From Streptomyces sp. (GTDB lineage Bacteria > Actinomycetota > Actinomycetes > Streptomycetales > Streptomycetaceae): a stretch of DNA of 39,116 bases. Below the pieces are notes generated by a model. It worked only from the letters and a program-made list of their open reading frames with translations, had not been told where the DNA came from and made no database searches. Of the stretch, positions 7,558 to 14,631 are shown piece by piece; the stretch's first letter is position 1, and every line of letters begins with the position of its first letter. The stretch is taken from positions 1 through 39,116 of the forward strand of contig NZ_JAEKKT010000182.1 in assembly GCF_019510245.1 (NCBI RefSeq), read 5' to 3'. The position numbers were made by a program, and so were the translations under genes.

Positions 7558-7598
7558 GGACCCGGCGCCTGTCTTCCTCTGTCGACAGCGCCGGGTCC
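7558..7598 (+). terminator. fba transcription terminator
   Basis: GGACCCGGCGC (7558-7568) is perfectly complementary to GCGCCGGGTCC (7588-7598), with a further TGTC/GACA pairing inside past one bulged base. It starts 12 nt after the fba stop. The next promoter (7603) follows immediately. Confidence 0.85.
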
Positions 7599-7602
7599 GC
7601 TG

Positions 7603-7608
7603 TATACC
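7603..7608 (+). promoter_or_regulatory. Putative -10 box TATACC(T) of a leaderless promoter
   Basis: TATACCT sits directly after the fba terminator. TATACC ends 7 nt before the ATG at 7616 and no Shine-Dalgarno is present. Confidence 0.45.
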
Positions 7609-7615
7609 TGGTCCC

Positions 7616-9088
7616 ATGCCCGACGTCCGGCTGGCCTCCTCGCAGGGCAAGTGGATCCTGATCACCACCGTCCTCGGCTCCAGCATGGCGATGCTGGACT
7701 CGACGGTCGTCAATGTCGCCCTGCCCCGCATCGGGAAGGACCTGGACGCGAGCCTGTCCGCGCTCCAGTGGACGGTCAACGCGTACATGCTGACGCTGGC
7801 CGGGCTGATCCTGCTCGGCGGCTCGCTGGGCGACCAGTACGGCCGCCGGAAGATCTTCGTGATCGGGGTCGTCTGGTTCGCGGCCGCGTCCCTGATGTGC
7901 GGTCTGGCCCCGACCGACGCCGTACTGATCGGCGCCCGCGCCCTCCAGGGCGTCGGCGGCGCCCTCCTGACCCCCGGCTCCCTCGCCCTCATCCAGGCCT
8001 CCTTCCACCCCGACGACCGGGCCCGCGCGGTCGGTCTGTGGTCCGGCTTCGGCGGCATCGGTGCGGCCGTCGGCCCCTTCCTGGGCGGCTGGCTGGTGGA
8101 CGGCCCCGGCTGGCGCTGGGTCTTCCTCCTCAACGTCCCGCTGGCCCTGCTCTGCGTCCCCGTCGCGCTGCGCCATGTACCCGAATCCGCTGGGGGCACC
8201 TCCCGCGCGAGCGAAGCCGAGCGTGGGGGAGGGCGCGCCCACGGCCGCTTCGACGTCCTGGGCGCGGTGCTCGGCGCCCTGGCCCTCGGTCTGGTGACCT
8301 TCGCGCTCATCGAGGCCGGGACCCTGGCCCTGCTCGCCGTGGCCGGCGTCGCGGCCGGCGTGGCCTTCGTATACGTCGAGAAGCGCCGCCGGGACCCGAT
8401 GCTCCCGCTGGACATCTTCGGCTCCCGCCAGTTCACGGCGCTCAACATCGTCACCCTGTGCGTGTACGGCGCGTTCGGCGGCTACTTCTTCCTCACCGCG
8501 CTCCAACTCCAGGTGGTCGCGGGCTACTCGGCCCTGGCCGCCGGCACGGCCCTGCTGCCGACGACGGCCCTGATGCTGTTCTTCTCGGCCCGCTCGGGTG
8601 CCCTGGCCGACCGCATCGGCCCCCGCATCCCCCTCACGGTGGGCCCGCTGCTCTGCGCCACCGCGATGCTCCTGATGCTGCGCGTCGGCGAGCACGCGAA
8701 CTACCTGACGGACGTCCTCCCGGCGGTCCTGGTGCAGGGCGTCGGCATGGTCACCCTGGTGGCCCCGCTCACCGCCTCCGTCCTCGCCTCCGTGGACACG
8801 GCCCGGGCGGGCATCGCCAGCGGCATCAACAACGCGGCGGCCCGCGCCGCCGGCCTGATCGCGGTGGCGGCGCTGCCGCTGCTCGCCGGGATGGGCCCGG
8901 AGGCGTACCGGTCGGCCCCGGCGTTCGACGCGGCGTTCGACCGGGCCATGCCCATCTGCGCCGGCGTCCTGGTGGTCGGCGCGGCCCTGGCCTTCGCCCT
9001 GGTCCGCAGGCCGGCACCGGGCTGCGTACGCCCGGAGTGCCGTACCCACGGGAACGTGACGGCTCCGCCGATCGAGGCGACGCCCTAG
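7616..9088 (+). CDS. MFS exporter, DHA2 (14-TMS) drug/proton antiporter family
   Basis: A 490-residue membrane transporter expected to export small molecules by proton antiport. The N-terminus shows DHA2/EmrB hallmarks: SSMAMLDSTVVNVALPRIG in helix 1, motif A around GGSLGDQYGRRKIF, and motif C-like GVGGALLTPGSLALI. About 14 hydrophobic segments fit the family. An insert of about 14 residues (near 193-206, Gly/Ser/Arg/Glu-rich) in the loop after helix 6 is encoded by a dispersed hairpin repeat (8191-8233) and keeps the frame. It converges on the gene at 9099 with only 10 nt between. No local regulator is seen; substrate unknown. Confidence 0.88.
   Translation: MPDVRLASSQGKWILITTVLGSSMAMLDSTVVNVALPRIGKDLDASLSALQWTVNAYMLTLAGLILLGGSLGDQYGRRKIFVIGVVWFAAASLMCGLAPTDAVLIGARALQGVGGALLTPGSLALIQASFHPDDRARAVGLWSGFGGIGAAVGPFLGGWLVDGPGWRWVFLLNVPLALLCVPVALRHVPESAGGTSRASEAERGGGRAHGRFDVLGAVLGALALGLVTFALIEAGTLALLAVAGVAAGVAFVYVEKRRRDPMLPLDIFGSRQFTALNIVTLCVYGAFGGYFFLTALQLQVVAGYSALAAGTALLPTTALMLFFSARSGALADRIGPRIPLTVGPLLCATAMLLMLRVGEHANYLTDVLPAVLVQGVGMVTLVAPLTASVLASVDTARAGIASGINNAAARAAGLIAVAALPLLAGMGPEAYRSAPAFDAAFDRAMPICAGVLVVGAALAFALVRRPAPGCVRPECRTHGNVTAPPIEATP
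8191..8233 (+). repeat. Dispersed hairpin repeat, copy 2, inside the MFS coding sequence
   Basis: The 43 nt match the minus strand of 4636-4677 nearly base for base. The copy lies in a predicted loop of the transporter and leaves the reading frame open on both sides. Confidence 0.8.
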
Positions 9089-9098
9089 GGGCCGGAGG

Positions 9099-9776
9099 CT
9101 ACTGCCGACGGCGGAGCAGGGTGGTCCGCAGGTCGTGCTCCGTGATCTGGTCGGCCGCGCGGTGGAGCGTCCAGCGGTGCGCCTCGCCGCCGTCCATGGG
9201 CACTACCTCGACGACGGTTTCCAGCGGTGGGCGGCCGCCTGCCGCACAGCCGAGCTGGCGGATCACGACGGCGGTGTCGTCGTCCAGGCCGAGCAGGCCG
9301 CGCACGGTGTCCCTCAGTTCGCGCAGCCGTGGGCTCGGCCAGGCGCTTCCCGGGCGTGGTTCCAGGTGGCCGGGAGGTGCCTCCCGCCGCCTGCCCGCGG
9401 CCACGGCCAGCTGCCAGGCCGCGAGGAACAGCAGCGTGCCGGTTTCGGCGAGGAGGCTGAGGCCTGCCTGCGGGGCCGGCTGCAGACCGCGTTCGGTGAA
9501 CCCGAACACGCCGACCGTGCGCGAGGCCGCGAAGCCGCCGAGGGCGCCGAGCGCGACGCCGGCCGCGGCTGCCCTCAGCAGCAGGGGCGGCGTCCCCGTC
9601 GCCAGCAGGACGGCGAGGGCGAAGGAGGCACTGGCCTGGAGGAGGAACAGCGGGCCGACGACGTGGACGAAGCGGTACCCGTCGACGTACAGCTGGGCGT
9701 GGACGTATCCGCCGGCGGCGAGCGTTCCGGCAGTCGCCCAGCGCAGGGCGGGGGCGAGGAGTCTTCCGTCGTTCAT
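9099..9776 (-). CDS. Membrane protein of unknown function, last gene of the cupredoxin operon
   Basis: A 225-residue protein with about four hydrophobic helices in residues 1-140, then a hydrophilic C-terminal region of about 85 residues (RELRDTVRGLLGLDD onward) that is probably cytoplasmic. No family was recognised. The ATG overlaps the stop of the upstream metallophosphoesterase gene as ATGA, so it is almost certainly translated with it and probably serves the same exported or membrane process. It ends 10 nt from the convergent MFS gene. Confidence 0.78.
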   Translation of the reverse strand: MNDGRLLAPALRWATAGTLAAGGYVHAQLYVDGYRFVHVVGPLFLLQASASFALAVLLATGTPPLLLRAAAAGVALGALGGFAASRTVGVFGFTERGLQPAPQAGLSLLAETGTLLFLAAWQLAVAAGRRREAPPGHLEPRPGSAWPSPRLRELRDTVRGLLGLDDDTAVVIRQLGCAAGGRPPLETVVEVVPMDGGEAHRWTLHRAADQITEHDLRTTLLRRRQ

Positions 9777-10756
9777 GTCAGCCTCTGATCCTTGACGGCC
9801 AGTTCGCGGTCGCCCTGGCGGTAGCCGACGCTGCGGATGCCGAGTGCGTCCTTGAGCTGCCGGGCGGGGACGACCTGCGGGGTGGGCGCGGGGGCGCGGC
9901 CCGGTTTCGGCAGGGGGTAGGCGGTGGTGGTGGCGGAGTGGAAGGTGATGTTGCCCTCCGTCTTGGTGAACAGCTGGTGGACGTGCCCGTTGAGGCAGGT
10001 GACGGAGGAGAAGCGGCGCAGCAGGGCGATGACCCGGAGGGCGTCGTCGGTGCTCCAGCCCCACTTCGGGTACATGGCGAACAGCGGGATGTGACTGAAG
10101 ACCACGACGGGGGTGTCCGAGGACACGCCGGCGAGGTCCTTGCGGACGAAGTCGATCTGGGCGTTGCCGAGGTGGCCGAGCTTCTCCAGGCTCAGGGTGT
10201 TGACCAGGGCGATGAAGTGCACGCCGTGGGTGTCGAAGCTGTACCAGCCGTCGCCGAGCGTGCCCGCGCCGAAGGTGCGCCGGTAGGCGCGGCCCGCGTC
10301 GCCGATGGAGTCGTGCTCGCCCGGCACGGTGAAGACCCGGTCCGTCTTCAGTTTGGACATCATCTGCTTGACCTGGTCGAACTGCCCGGCCATGGACAGG
10401 TGGGTCAGGTCGCCGCTGTGCATGACGAAGTCGGGCCTGAAGCCGAGCGAGTTGACCTGGTTCACCGCTTCGGTGAAGGAGCCGGCCACGTCCGTGTTCG
10501 CCGGGCCCTGGAACCCGATGTGGCTGTCGGAGACCTGTACGAACCGCAGCGTGCCGCTTCCCGCCGCGGCGCCGCCGGTGGCGGCCTCGGCGGTGGAGTC
10601 CCGGGAGCTGGCGATCTGGCTGATCACCTCTCCACCGGCCACGGTCAGCACCACCGCGCCGCCGAACCATCCTGCGTGCCGCATGAGTTGGCGACGCGTC
10701 ATGCCGTGTTCCGGGACGGGCCCACCGGGTTCGTCGTAGGCGTCGTAGGCGGTCAT
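9773..10756 (-). CDS. Tat-exported calcineurin-like metallophosphoesterase
   Basis: A 327-residue hydrolase. Residues about 19-45 carry a twin-arginine signal (TRRQLMR followed by a hydrophobic helix), so the folded enzyme should be exported. The metallophosphoesterase motifs follow in order: DSHIG (D-x-H), GDLTH, GEHD, SHIPLF and NGHVHQ (GHxH). The usual GNHD motif reads GEHD here, replacing the metal-bridging Asn by Glu. ATGA overlaps on both sides couple it to the cupredoxin lipoprotein upstream and the membrane protein downstream. Substrate unknown; a role at the cell surface is inferred. Confidence 0.88.
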   Translation of the reverse strand: MTAYDAYDEPGGPVPEHGMTRRQLMRHAGWFGGAVVLTVAGGEVISQIASSRDSTAEAATGGAAAGSGTLRFVQVSDSHIGFQGPANTDVAGSFTEAVNQVNSLGFRPDFVMHSGDLTHLSMAGQFDQVKQMMSKLKTDRVFTVPGEHDSIGDAGRAYRRTFGAGTLGDGWYSFDTHGVHFIALVNTLSLEKLGHLGNAQIDFVRKDLAGVSSDTPVVVFSHIPLFAMYPKWGWSTDDALRVIALLRRFSSVTCLNGHVHQLFTKTEGNITFHSATTTAYPLPKPGRAPAPTPQVVPARQLKDALGIRSVGYRQGDRELAVKDQRLT

Positions 10757-11256
10757 CGGGTCACCTCCACGGTGGCGGTCATGAACGGATGGATGGTGCA
10801 GAGGTAGGCGTAGGTGCCGGGCTTGGTGAACGTGTAGCGGTAGGTGGCGCGGGTGCCCAGGGCGGCGGAACGCAGCGGGCCGCCCGGTCCGGTGCTGGTG
10901 ACGGTGTGGGCTTCGGTGTCCTGGTTGGTCCAGGTCACCGTCGTGCCCACCGGCACCTTGAGCGTGGCCGGCGCGAAGGCGAAGTTCTTGATCGCGACGG
11001 CGGTCCCGGTCACCGGAGCGCCCTTGCTCGGGCGGTTCGCCGGCATGCTCATGCCGGGCATGGGCATCGGGGAGGTGCCGTCGCGGCCGGGTGCGGTGGC
11101 ACCGGCCGCGACGGCCGAGGAGTGCGGCGACCGGTCGCACGAGGTCAGGAGTCCCATCGTGCCGACGGCGGCCAGGGCGGCCAGGGCCAGCCCGGCTGCG
11201 GCACGTGAGCGTCGGCCCGGTGCGGGGAAGTTCGGGGGTCGGTGTGTCTCGGTCAC
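10753..11256 (-). CDS. Cupredoxin-domain lipoprotein (type I copper site)
   Basis: A 167-residue lipoprotein. Basic N-terminus, hydrophobic helix, then lipobox LLTSC near residues 36-40, so it should be lipidated and held outside the cell. A Met/Pro-rich linker (PMPMPGMSMP) precedes a plastocyanin-like domain with copper ligands: His in TEAHTVTS and the closing Cys-His-Met set in YLCTIHPFM. It could carry electrons or bind copper. The GTG at 11256 is chosen because it gives a normal lipoprotein signal with AAAGGA about 10 nt upstream; longer in-frame starts would add a hydrophilic extension. It is first gene of a minus-strand operon divergent from an ECF sigma gene, a likely regulator. Confidence 0.85.
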   Translation of the reverse strand: MTETHRPPNFPAPGRRSRAAAGLALAALAAVGTMGLLTSCDRSPHSSAVAAGATAPGRDGTSPMPMPGMSMPANRPSKGAPVTGTAVAIKNFAFAPATLKVPVGTTVTWTNQDTEAHTVTSTGPGGPLRSAALGTRATYRYTFTKPGTYAYLCTIHPFMTATVEVTR

Positions 11257-11412
11257 GTCTGATCCGTCCTTTGCCGGGTGGGGGTTCCTGTCCGGCTCCA
11301 CGGACGGCGACGGCCATAAGGTTCGGCATATATACACTTTTGTGAGATTTCTTCAGGGTGACGCGGAGCGCTACCCGTACGGCGCCCTGCGTTACAGGAC
11401 AAAGACGTACAT
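11257..11412. promoter_or_regulatory. Divergent promoter region between cupredoxin operon and ECF sigma gene
   Basis: The centre (11322-11350) is an AT-rich island (CATATATACACTTTTGTGAG) in otherwise GC-rich DNA, the likely site of both promoters. GAAC and CGTC motifs of the ECF type occur on the minus strand between 11297 and 11325, but not at standard spacing, so no exact promoter is assigned. Confidence 0.45.
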
Positions 11413-12033
11413 GTGCGCGATCATCGACTTATGCCCTGGAGTTTCCGAAAACGTGATCCAAGGGTTGATCCGGATCGCTCCGCGCACCGTGTCTCGGGTA
11501 GAGGAACGCTTTCGACCGCGGATGAGGAACTGCTGCGCACTCTGTACGCGGAGCACGCAGGGCCCCTGTTCCACTACGTGCTGCGACTGACCTCAGGAGA
11601 CCGGCAATGGGCGGAGGACGTGGTGCAGGAGACGCTGCTGCGGGCGTGGCAGCACCCCGACGCGTTCGAGCCCGCACGCGGCCCGGCCCGGGCATGGCTG
11701 TGCACGGTCGCCCGGCATGTGGTCATCGACGCCCACCGAGCCCGGCGGGCCAGGCCTGCCGAGGCCGGCGGCGAGGCGCTGGAGCGGGCCGCCGAGCAGA
11801 CGCCGGGCGAGGACGAGATCGAGCAGGCACTGCAGAGCTGGGCGGTCGCCGACGCCCTCCGGGCCCTCTCCCCGGATCACCGCGCGGTGCTGCTGGAGAC
11901 CTACTACCGGGGGCGGACCATGGCGGAGGCCGCGCAGGTGCTGGGCGTACCGCTGGGCACCGTGAAGTCACGGACGTACTACGCCCTGCACGCCCTGCGG
12001 CTGGCGCTCCAGGAGCGGGGGATCGAGCCGTGA
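11413..12033 (+). CDS. ECF RNA polymerase sigma factor (SigK/SigL-like)
   Basis: A group 4 sigma factor of about 206 residues. Region 2 spans about 45-110 (LYAEHAGPLFHYVLRL, AEDVVQETLLRAW, ARAWLCTVARHVVID) and region 4 about 140-200 (ALSPDHRAVLLETYYRGRT, a helix-turn-helix ending LGTVKSRTYYAL). It is followed 25 nt later by a zinc-finger anti-sigma gene and diverges from a cupredoxin/phosphoesterase operon, a common arrangement for an ECF factor and its targets. The start is uncertain: GTG 11413 and ATG 11431 are both in frame, and the conserved part begins near residue 33. The anti-sigma pairing resembles SigL-RslA/SigK-RskA systems. Confidence 0.9.
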   Translation: MRDHRLMPWSFRKRDPRVDPDRSAHRVSGRGTLSTADEELLRTLYAEHAGPLFHYVLRLTSGDRQWAEDVVQETLLRAWQHPDAFEPARGPARAWLCTVARHVVIDAHRARRARPAEAGGEALERAAEQTPGEDEIEQALQSWAVADALRALSPDHRAVLLETYYRGRTMAEAAQVLGVPLGTVKSRTYYALHALRLALQERGIEP

Positions 12034-12058
12034 CCGTGATGTGCGGGAGGTGGCGACC

Positions 12059-12847
12059 ATGAGCGCGGAGCACGACGCCCTACGGCTGGCGCTGGGCGGA
12101 TACGTCCTGGGCACACTGTCCCCGGCGGAGCTGGAACGGATGCGTGTCCACCTCGCGGAATGCGACGAGTGCCGGGCCGAACACGCCCGGCTGGCGGGGC
12201 TGCCCGCGCTGCTGTCGACGGTGACCGAGGCCGAGGCCGTGGCTGCGGGCCGGACGGTTCCGACGGCCGGCGGCGACCTGGCCGACCGGCTGGTGGCGCA
12301 CGCGGCCGAGAGCGCGCGGCTCTCCTCGCCCGCACCGCCCGCGGCGGCGGCACCACCGCGGACGGGTGTGCTGGAGAGCCTGCTGCAGCGGGCCGCGGAC
12401 CGGCGGCGCAGGAGCCGGCGGCGGCTGCAACTGGCCGGTGCCGCCGCCTCCCTGACGTTCGTCGCGGCGGCGGTCGGCGGCACCTTGCTGGCGACGGTGG
12501 GATCCGTGACCAGTCAGGCGACGCCGCCCGGGGCGACCGCGCCGACCGCCTGGCGCACGTTCTCCGGAAGCGATGCGGCCACCGGTGTCACCGCCTCGGT
12601 GCAGGTCTACCCCTCCGCCTGGGGGAGCGTCCTGCAGGTCCACGCGAAGGGGGCACCGGCCGGAATCACCTGCCGGCTCCAGGCCGTTGGGGCCGGCGGC
12701 GCCAGGGTGGACGGCGCCACCTGGCAGGCGGGTGAATACCCTCCCGGCACCACGGTCCCAGGGGCGGTCGCCATGGCCCCGGGGGACATCCAGCACTTCG
12801 AGATCCTCGCGGGCGACGGCCAGAAGCTGGTCACCATCAGCTCGTGA
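12059..12847 (+). CDS. Zinc-finger anti-sigma factor, transmembrane (RskA/RslA-like)
   Basis: A 262-residue protein expected to hold the preceding ECF sigma factor inactive at the membrane. Residues 1-60 form a zf-HC2-type anti-sigma domain with the His-x3-Cys-x2-Cys motif (HLAECDEC) near residue 34. A long Ala/Pro-rich linker follows, then a hydrophobic helix around residues 128-150, and an extracytoplasmic C-terminal domain of the RskA type (about 165-262). GGGAGGTG precedes the ATG at 12059, which is preferred over GTG 12041. Co-transcription with the sigma gene is likely. Signal and release protease are unknown. Confidence 0.88.
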   Translation: MSAEHDALRLALGGYVLGTLSPAELERMRVHLAECDECRAEHARLAGLPALLSTVTEAEAVAAGRTVPTAGGDLADRLVAHAAESARLSSPAPPAAAAPPRTGVLESLLQRAADRRRRSRRRLQLAGAAASLTFVAAAVGGTLLATVGSVTSQATPPGATAPTAWRTFSGSDAATGVTASVQVYPSAWGSVLQVHAKGAPAGITCRLQAVGAGGARVDGATWQAGEYPPGTTVPGAVAMAPGDIQHFEILAGDGQKLVTISS

Positions 12848-13051
12848 GACCTTCTCCGGTCGCGCGTCGCCGAGACGGACACCGGTACGGCGTGCCACCA
12901 ACCGGCCCGCTCCGCGGGTGACTTGCCGTCTGCCCCGACGCTACCCACGGGAATCCCGGCAAAAGGTGCGAACAGCTCGAACCATCGGGCACGTGCCATC
13001 CGTGGAACTGAATGAGCACACCCCATACCTCCACGGAAGAGTCAGAAGACC
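12848..13051. other. Intergenic gap with putative promoter for the ATPase cassette
   Basis: No gene is supported in these 204 nt. CGAAC occurs as a direct repeat in GCGAACAGCTCGAACC (12968-12983), a possible regulator site. No convincing terminator or -35/-10 pair was identified. Confidence 0.3.
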
Positions 13052-13480
13052 ATGTACGTGACCGATTCGCCCGGCCTGGGTCCACTCTCCGACCGGCCCC
13101 GCCACCACCAGGCACTGCTCACCCTGCCGGCGCAGGAGGCGCACGTCTCCGCCGCCCGGCACTTCGCGGCCGATCTGCTGGAGACCTGGAGCGTGCCCGC
13201 GAGCGAGCGGGACTCCGCCGTCCTCATCGTCGACGAACTCGCCGCCAACGCCGCCCAGTACGGCCGTGAGCACATGACCCTGTCGCTCGTCCTCGACCAC
13301 GGCACCCTGCACATCGTGGTCACCGACTCCGGCACGACGGTGGAGCGCCGTCGCCGCGACGCGGCCCCCGACGAACACGGCCGCGGCACCGGCATCGTCC
13401 AGTACCTCGCCCAGTCGACCGAGATCCACCAGACCCGCGGCGGCCGCGAGGTCCGTGCCTGCCTGAGGTGTTCGGCATGA
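13052..13480 (+). CDS. RsbW-like ATP-binding protein (HATPase_c_2)
   Basis: A 142-residue stand-alone GHKL ATPase domain of the anti-sigma/SpoIIAB type abundant in Streptomyces. The N-box is DELAANAAQYG (about residues 67-77), the G1 box VTDSG (about 90-94), and the G2 box GRGTGI near residue 110. No sensor or phosphoacceptor domain is attached. AGAAGA lies 4-5 nt before the ATG. Its TGA stop overlaps the ATG of the next small gene (ATGA), so it heads a tightly coupled three-gene cassette. Partner protein unknown. Confidence 0.85.
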   Translation: MYVTDSPGLGPLSDRPRHHQALLTLPAQEAHVSAARHFAADLLETWSVPASERDSAVLIVDELAANAAQYGREHMTLSLVLDHGTLHIVVTDSGTTVERRRRDAAPDEHGRGTGIVQYLAQSTEIHQTRGGREVRACLRCSA

Positions 13481-13668
13481 CCGGCCCGTGGCCCCTCGCG
13501 AGCCACAAGCCGTGCCCCGTCGACGGCTGCCCGGGACCGGCCCGCGTTCCCACGCGGTCCGCGGCGCGCCCGCCGGCCCTCGACCACGGCGAGCCCGGCG
13601 TCCCCGGCCGCGACCCCGTGCCGTGCCGGCGCTGTGGCACCGGCCCCCGCGTACCGGCGGAGCGGTGA
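13477..13668 (+). CDS. Tetra-cysteine miniprotein (possible zinc ribbon)
   Basis: A 63-residue Pro/Arg-rich peptide with four cysteines spaced as C13-x4-C18 and C50-x2-C53, which could form a zinc ribbon. No known family was recognised. ATGA overlap with the upstream ATPase and a GTGA overlap option with the next gene argue for coupled translation. Much of the sequence between the Cys pairs is low complexity, so a spurious frame cannot be excluded. Confidence 0.5.
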   Translation: MTGPWPLASHKPCPVDGCPGPARVPTRSAARPPALDHGEPGVPGRDPVPCRRCGTGPRVPAER

Positions 13669-13670
13669 CC

Positions 13671-14087
13671 ATGGACGCCACCTCGGACCGCCGCACTCGG
13701 ACCGCCGCCCCGCCCGCGCACAGGGCGTACGCGGACGCGCCCGATCTGCGCCGCGAGATGCACCGGCTGCTCGCGCTCGGTGCCGAACGCGACGGCCGCC
13801 GGGCCGGGGGACCGGTCACCGGCGCCCCGGCCCACGCGACGGCCGCCGAACGGGCCTGGCTGCTGCGCAGGGCGGCCCTCATGGACCGGATGGCCCTGGG
13901 AGGCGACCCCGGCCCGGCCGCGGCCGCCGCCGAGACCGCCGAGCGGCTCGTCCGGTTCGACCGCCGCCATCCCGGCCTGGTGGCCGGCCCGTACCGCCCC
14001 GGCGCGGTCACGCTCGCCCGCAGGCGCCGGCATTACGTCCGCCAGGAGTACGCCGCCTGGACGGTCGCCGGATGCCCCGGAAGCTGA
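13671..14087 (+). CDS. Conserved-type hypothetical protein, third gene of ATPase cassette
   Basis: A 138-residue soluble, Arg/Ala-rich, mostly helical protein without recognised family. Segments such as LRREMHRLLALGAERDG and ERAWLLRRAALMDRMAL look like amphipathic helices. The start could be GTG 13665, which overlaps the previous stop as GTGA, or ATG 13671, six nt later in the same frame. It converges on the DUF3151 gene at 14098. Confidence 0.6.
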   Translation: MDATSDRRTRTAAPPAHRAYADAPDLRREMHRLLALGAERDGRRAGGPVTGAPAHATAAERAWLLRRAALMDRMALGGDPGPAAAAAETAERLVRFDRRHPGLVAGPYRPGAVTLARRRRHYVRQEYAAWTVAGCPGS

Positions 14088-14097
14088 GCCGTCCCTG

Positions 14098-14517
14098 CTA
14101 TCCGTGCAGCTCTGCGTACGCCTCCGCGCTGCTGTCCTTCAGGAACTGCCAGCAGCGCTCGTTCTCGTCCTTCTCACCGATCTCACCGGCGGCGCGGGCG
14201 AGCGCGGCGAGGCAGCGCAGAAAGCCCCGGTTGGCCCGGTGCTCCCAGGGCACGGGGCCGTGCCCCTTCCACCCGGCGCGGCGCAGGGCGTCCAGCCCGC
14301 GGTGGTAGCCGGTACGCGCGTAGGCGTACGACTCGACGACCGCGCCGCGCTCGAACGCCTCGTCGGCGAGCAGCGCCCAGGCCAGCGAGAAGGTCGGGAA
14401 CTTCGCCGCCACCTCCACGGGAGCCAGCGACTCCTCGCCCAGCAGGCGGTACGCCTCTTCGTTCTCCGGCAGATACGTCGGCTCCGGGCCGCCGAGCAGG
14501 TTCGTGTGCGTCGTCAT
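14098..14517 (-). CDS. DUF3151 family protein
   Basis: A 139-residue soluble actinobacterial protein of unknown function. The opening (NLLGGPEPTYLP) and internal segments (SLAWALLADEAF, SYAYARTGYHRGLDALRRAGWKGHGPVPW, NRGFLRCLAALARAA) match the DUF3151 pattern, which is rich in helices like TPR or SEL1-type proteins. In related Streptomyces, as I recall it, this gene lies close to fba, which would make the 9.1-14.1 kb block between them an insertion here (inference). A CAGACT box lies 6 nt before the start, consistent with a leaderless transcript. Confidence 0.85.
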   Translation of the reverse strand: MTTHTNLLGGPEPTYLPENEEAYRLLGEESLAPVEVAAKFPTFSLAWALLADEAFERGAVVESYAYARTGYHRGLDALRRAGWKGHGPVPWEHRANRGFLRCLAALARAAGEIGEKDENERCWQFLKDSSAEAYAELHG

Positions 14518-14523
14518 GGCGCC

Positions 14524-14529
14524 AGTCTG
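14524..14529 (-). promoter_or_regulatory. Putative -10 box CAGACT of the DUF3151 leaderless promoter
   Basis: Read on the minus strand, CAGACT is followed by 6 nt and then the ATG at 14517. It is one base from the TANNNT pattern. Confidence 0.35.
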
Positions 14530-14631
14530 CCACCGCCGACAACCTCACCCCGCGTCCCGTCGTCTTCCAGACCGCCCGTTCCCTGCGTGACCGCAGGCGC
14601 GACGACGGGCGGGACGGCAGGGGGAGCACAC

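Noticed and set aside
7538..9049. 503-codon minus-strand frame opposite the MFS gene
   Set aside because: Composition is Gly/Arg/Gln-rich antisense noise with no motif, while the plus strand has DHA2 motifs.
9099..14087. Integrated element or prophage between fba and DUF3151 genes
   Set aside because: No integrase, attachment repeat, tRNA or composition break was seen; an insertion relative to other strains remains only an inference.
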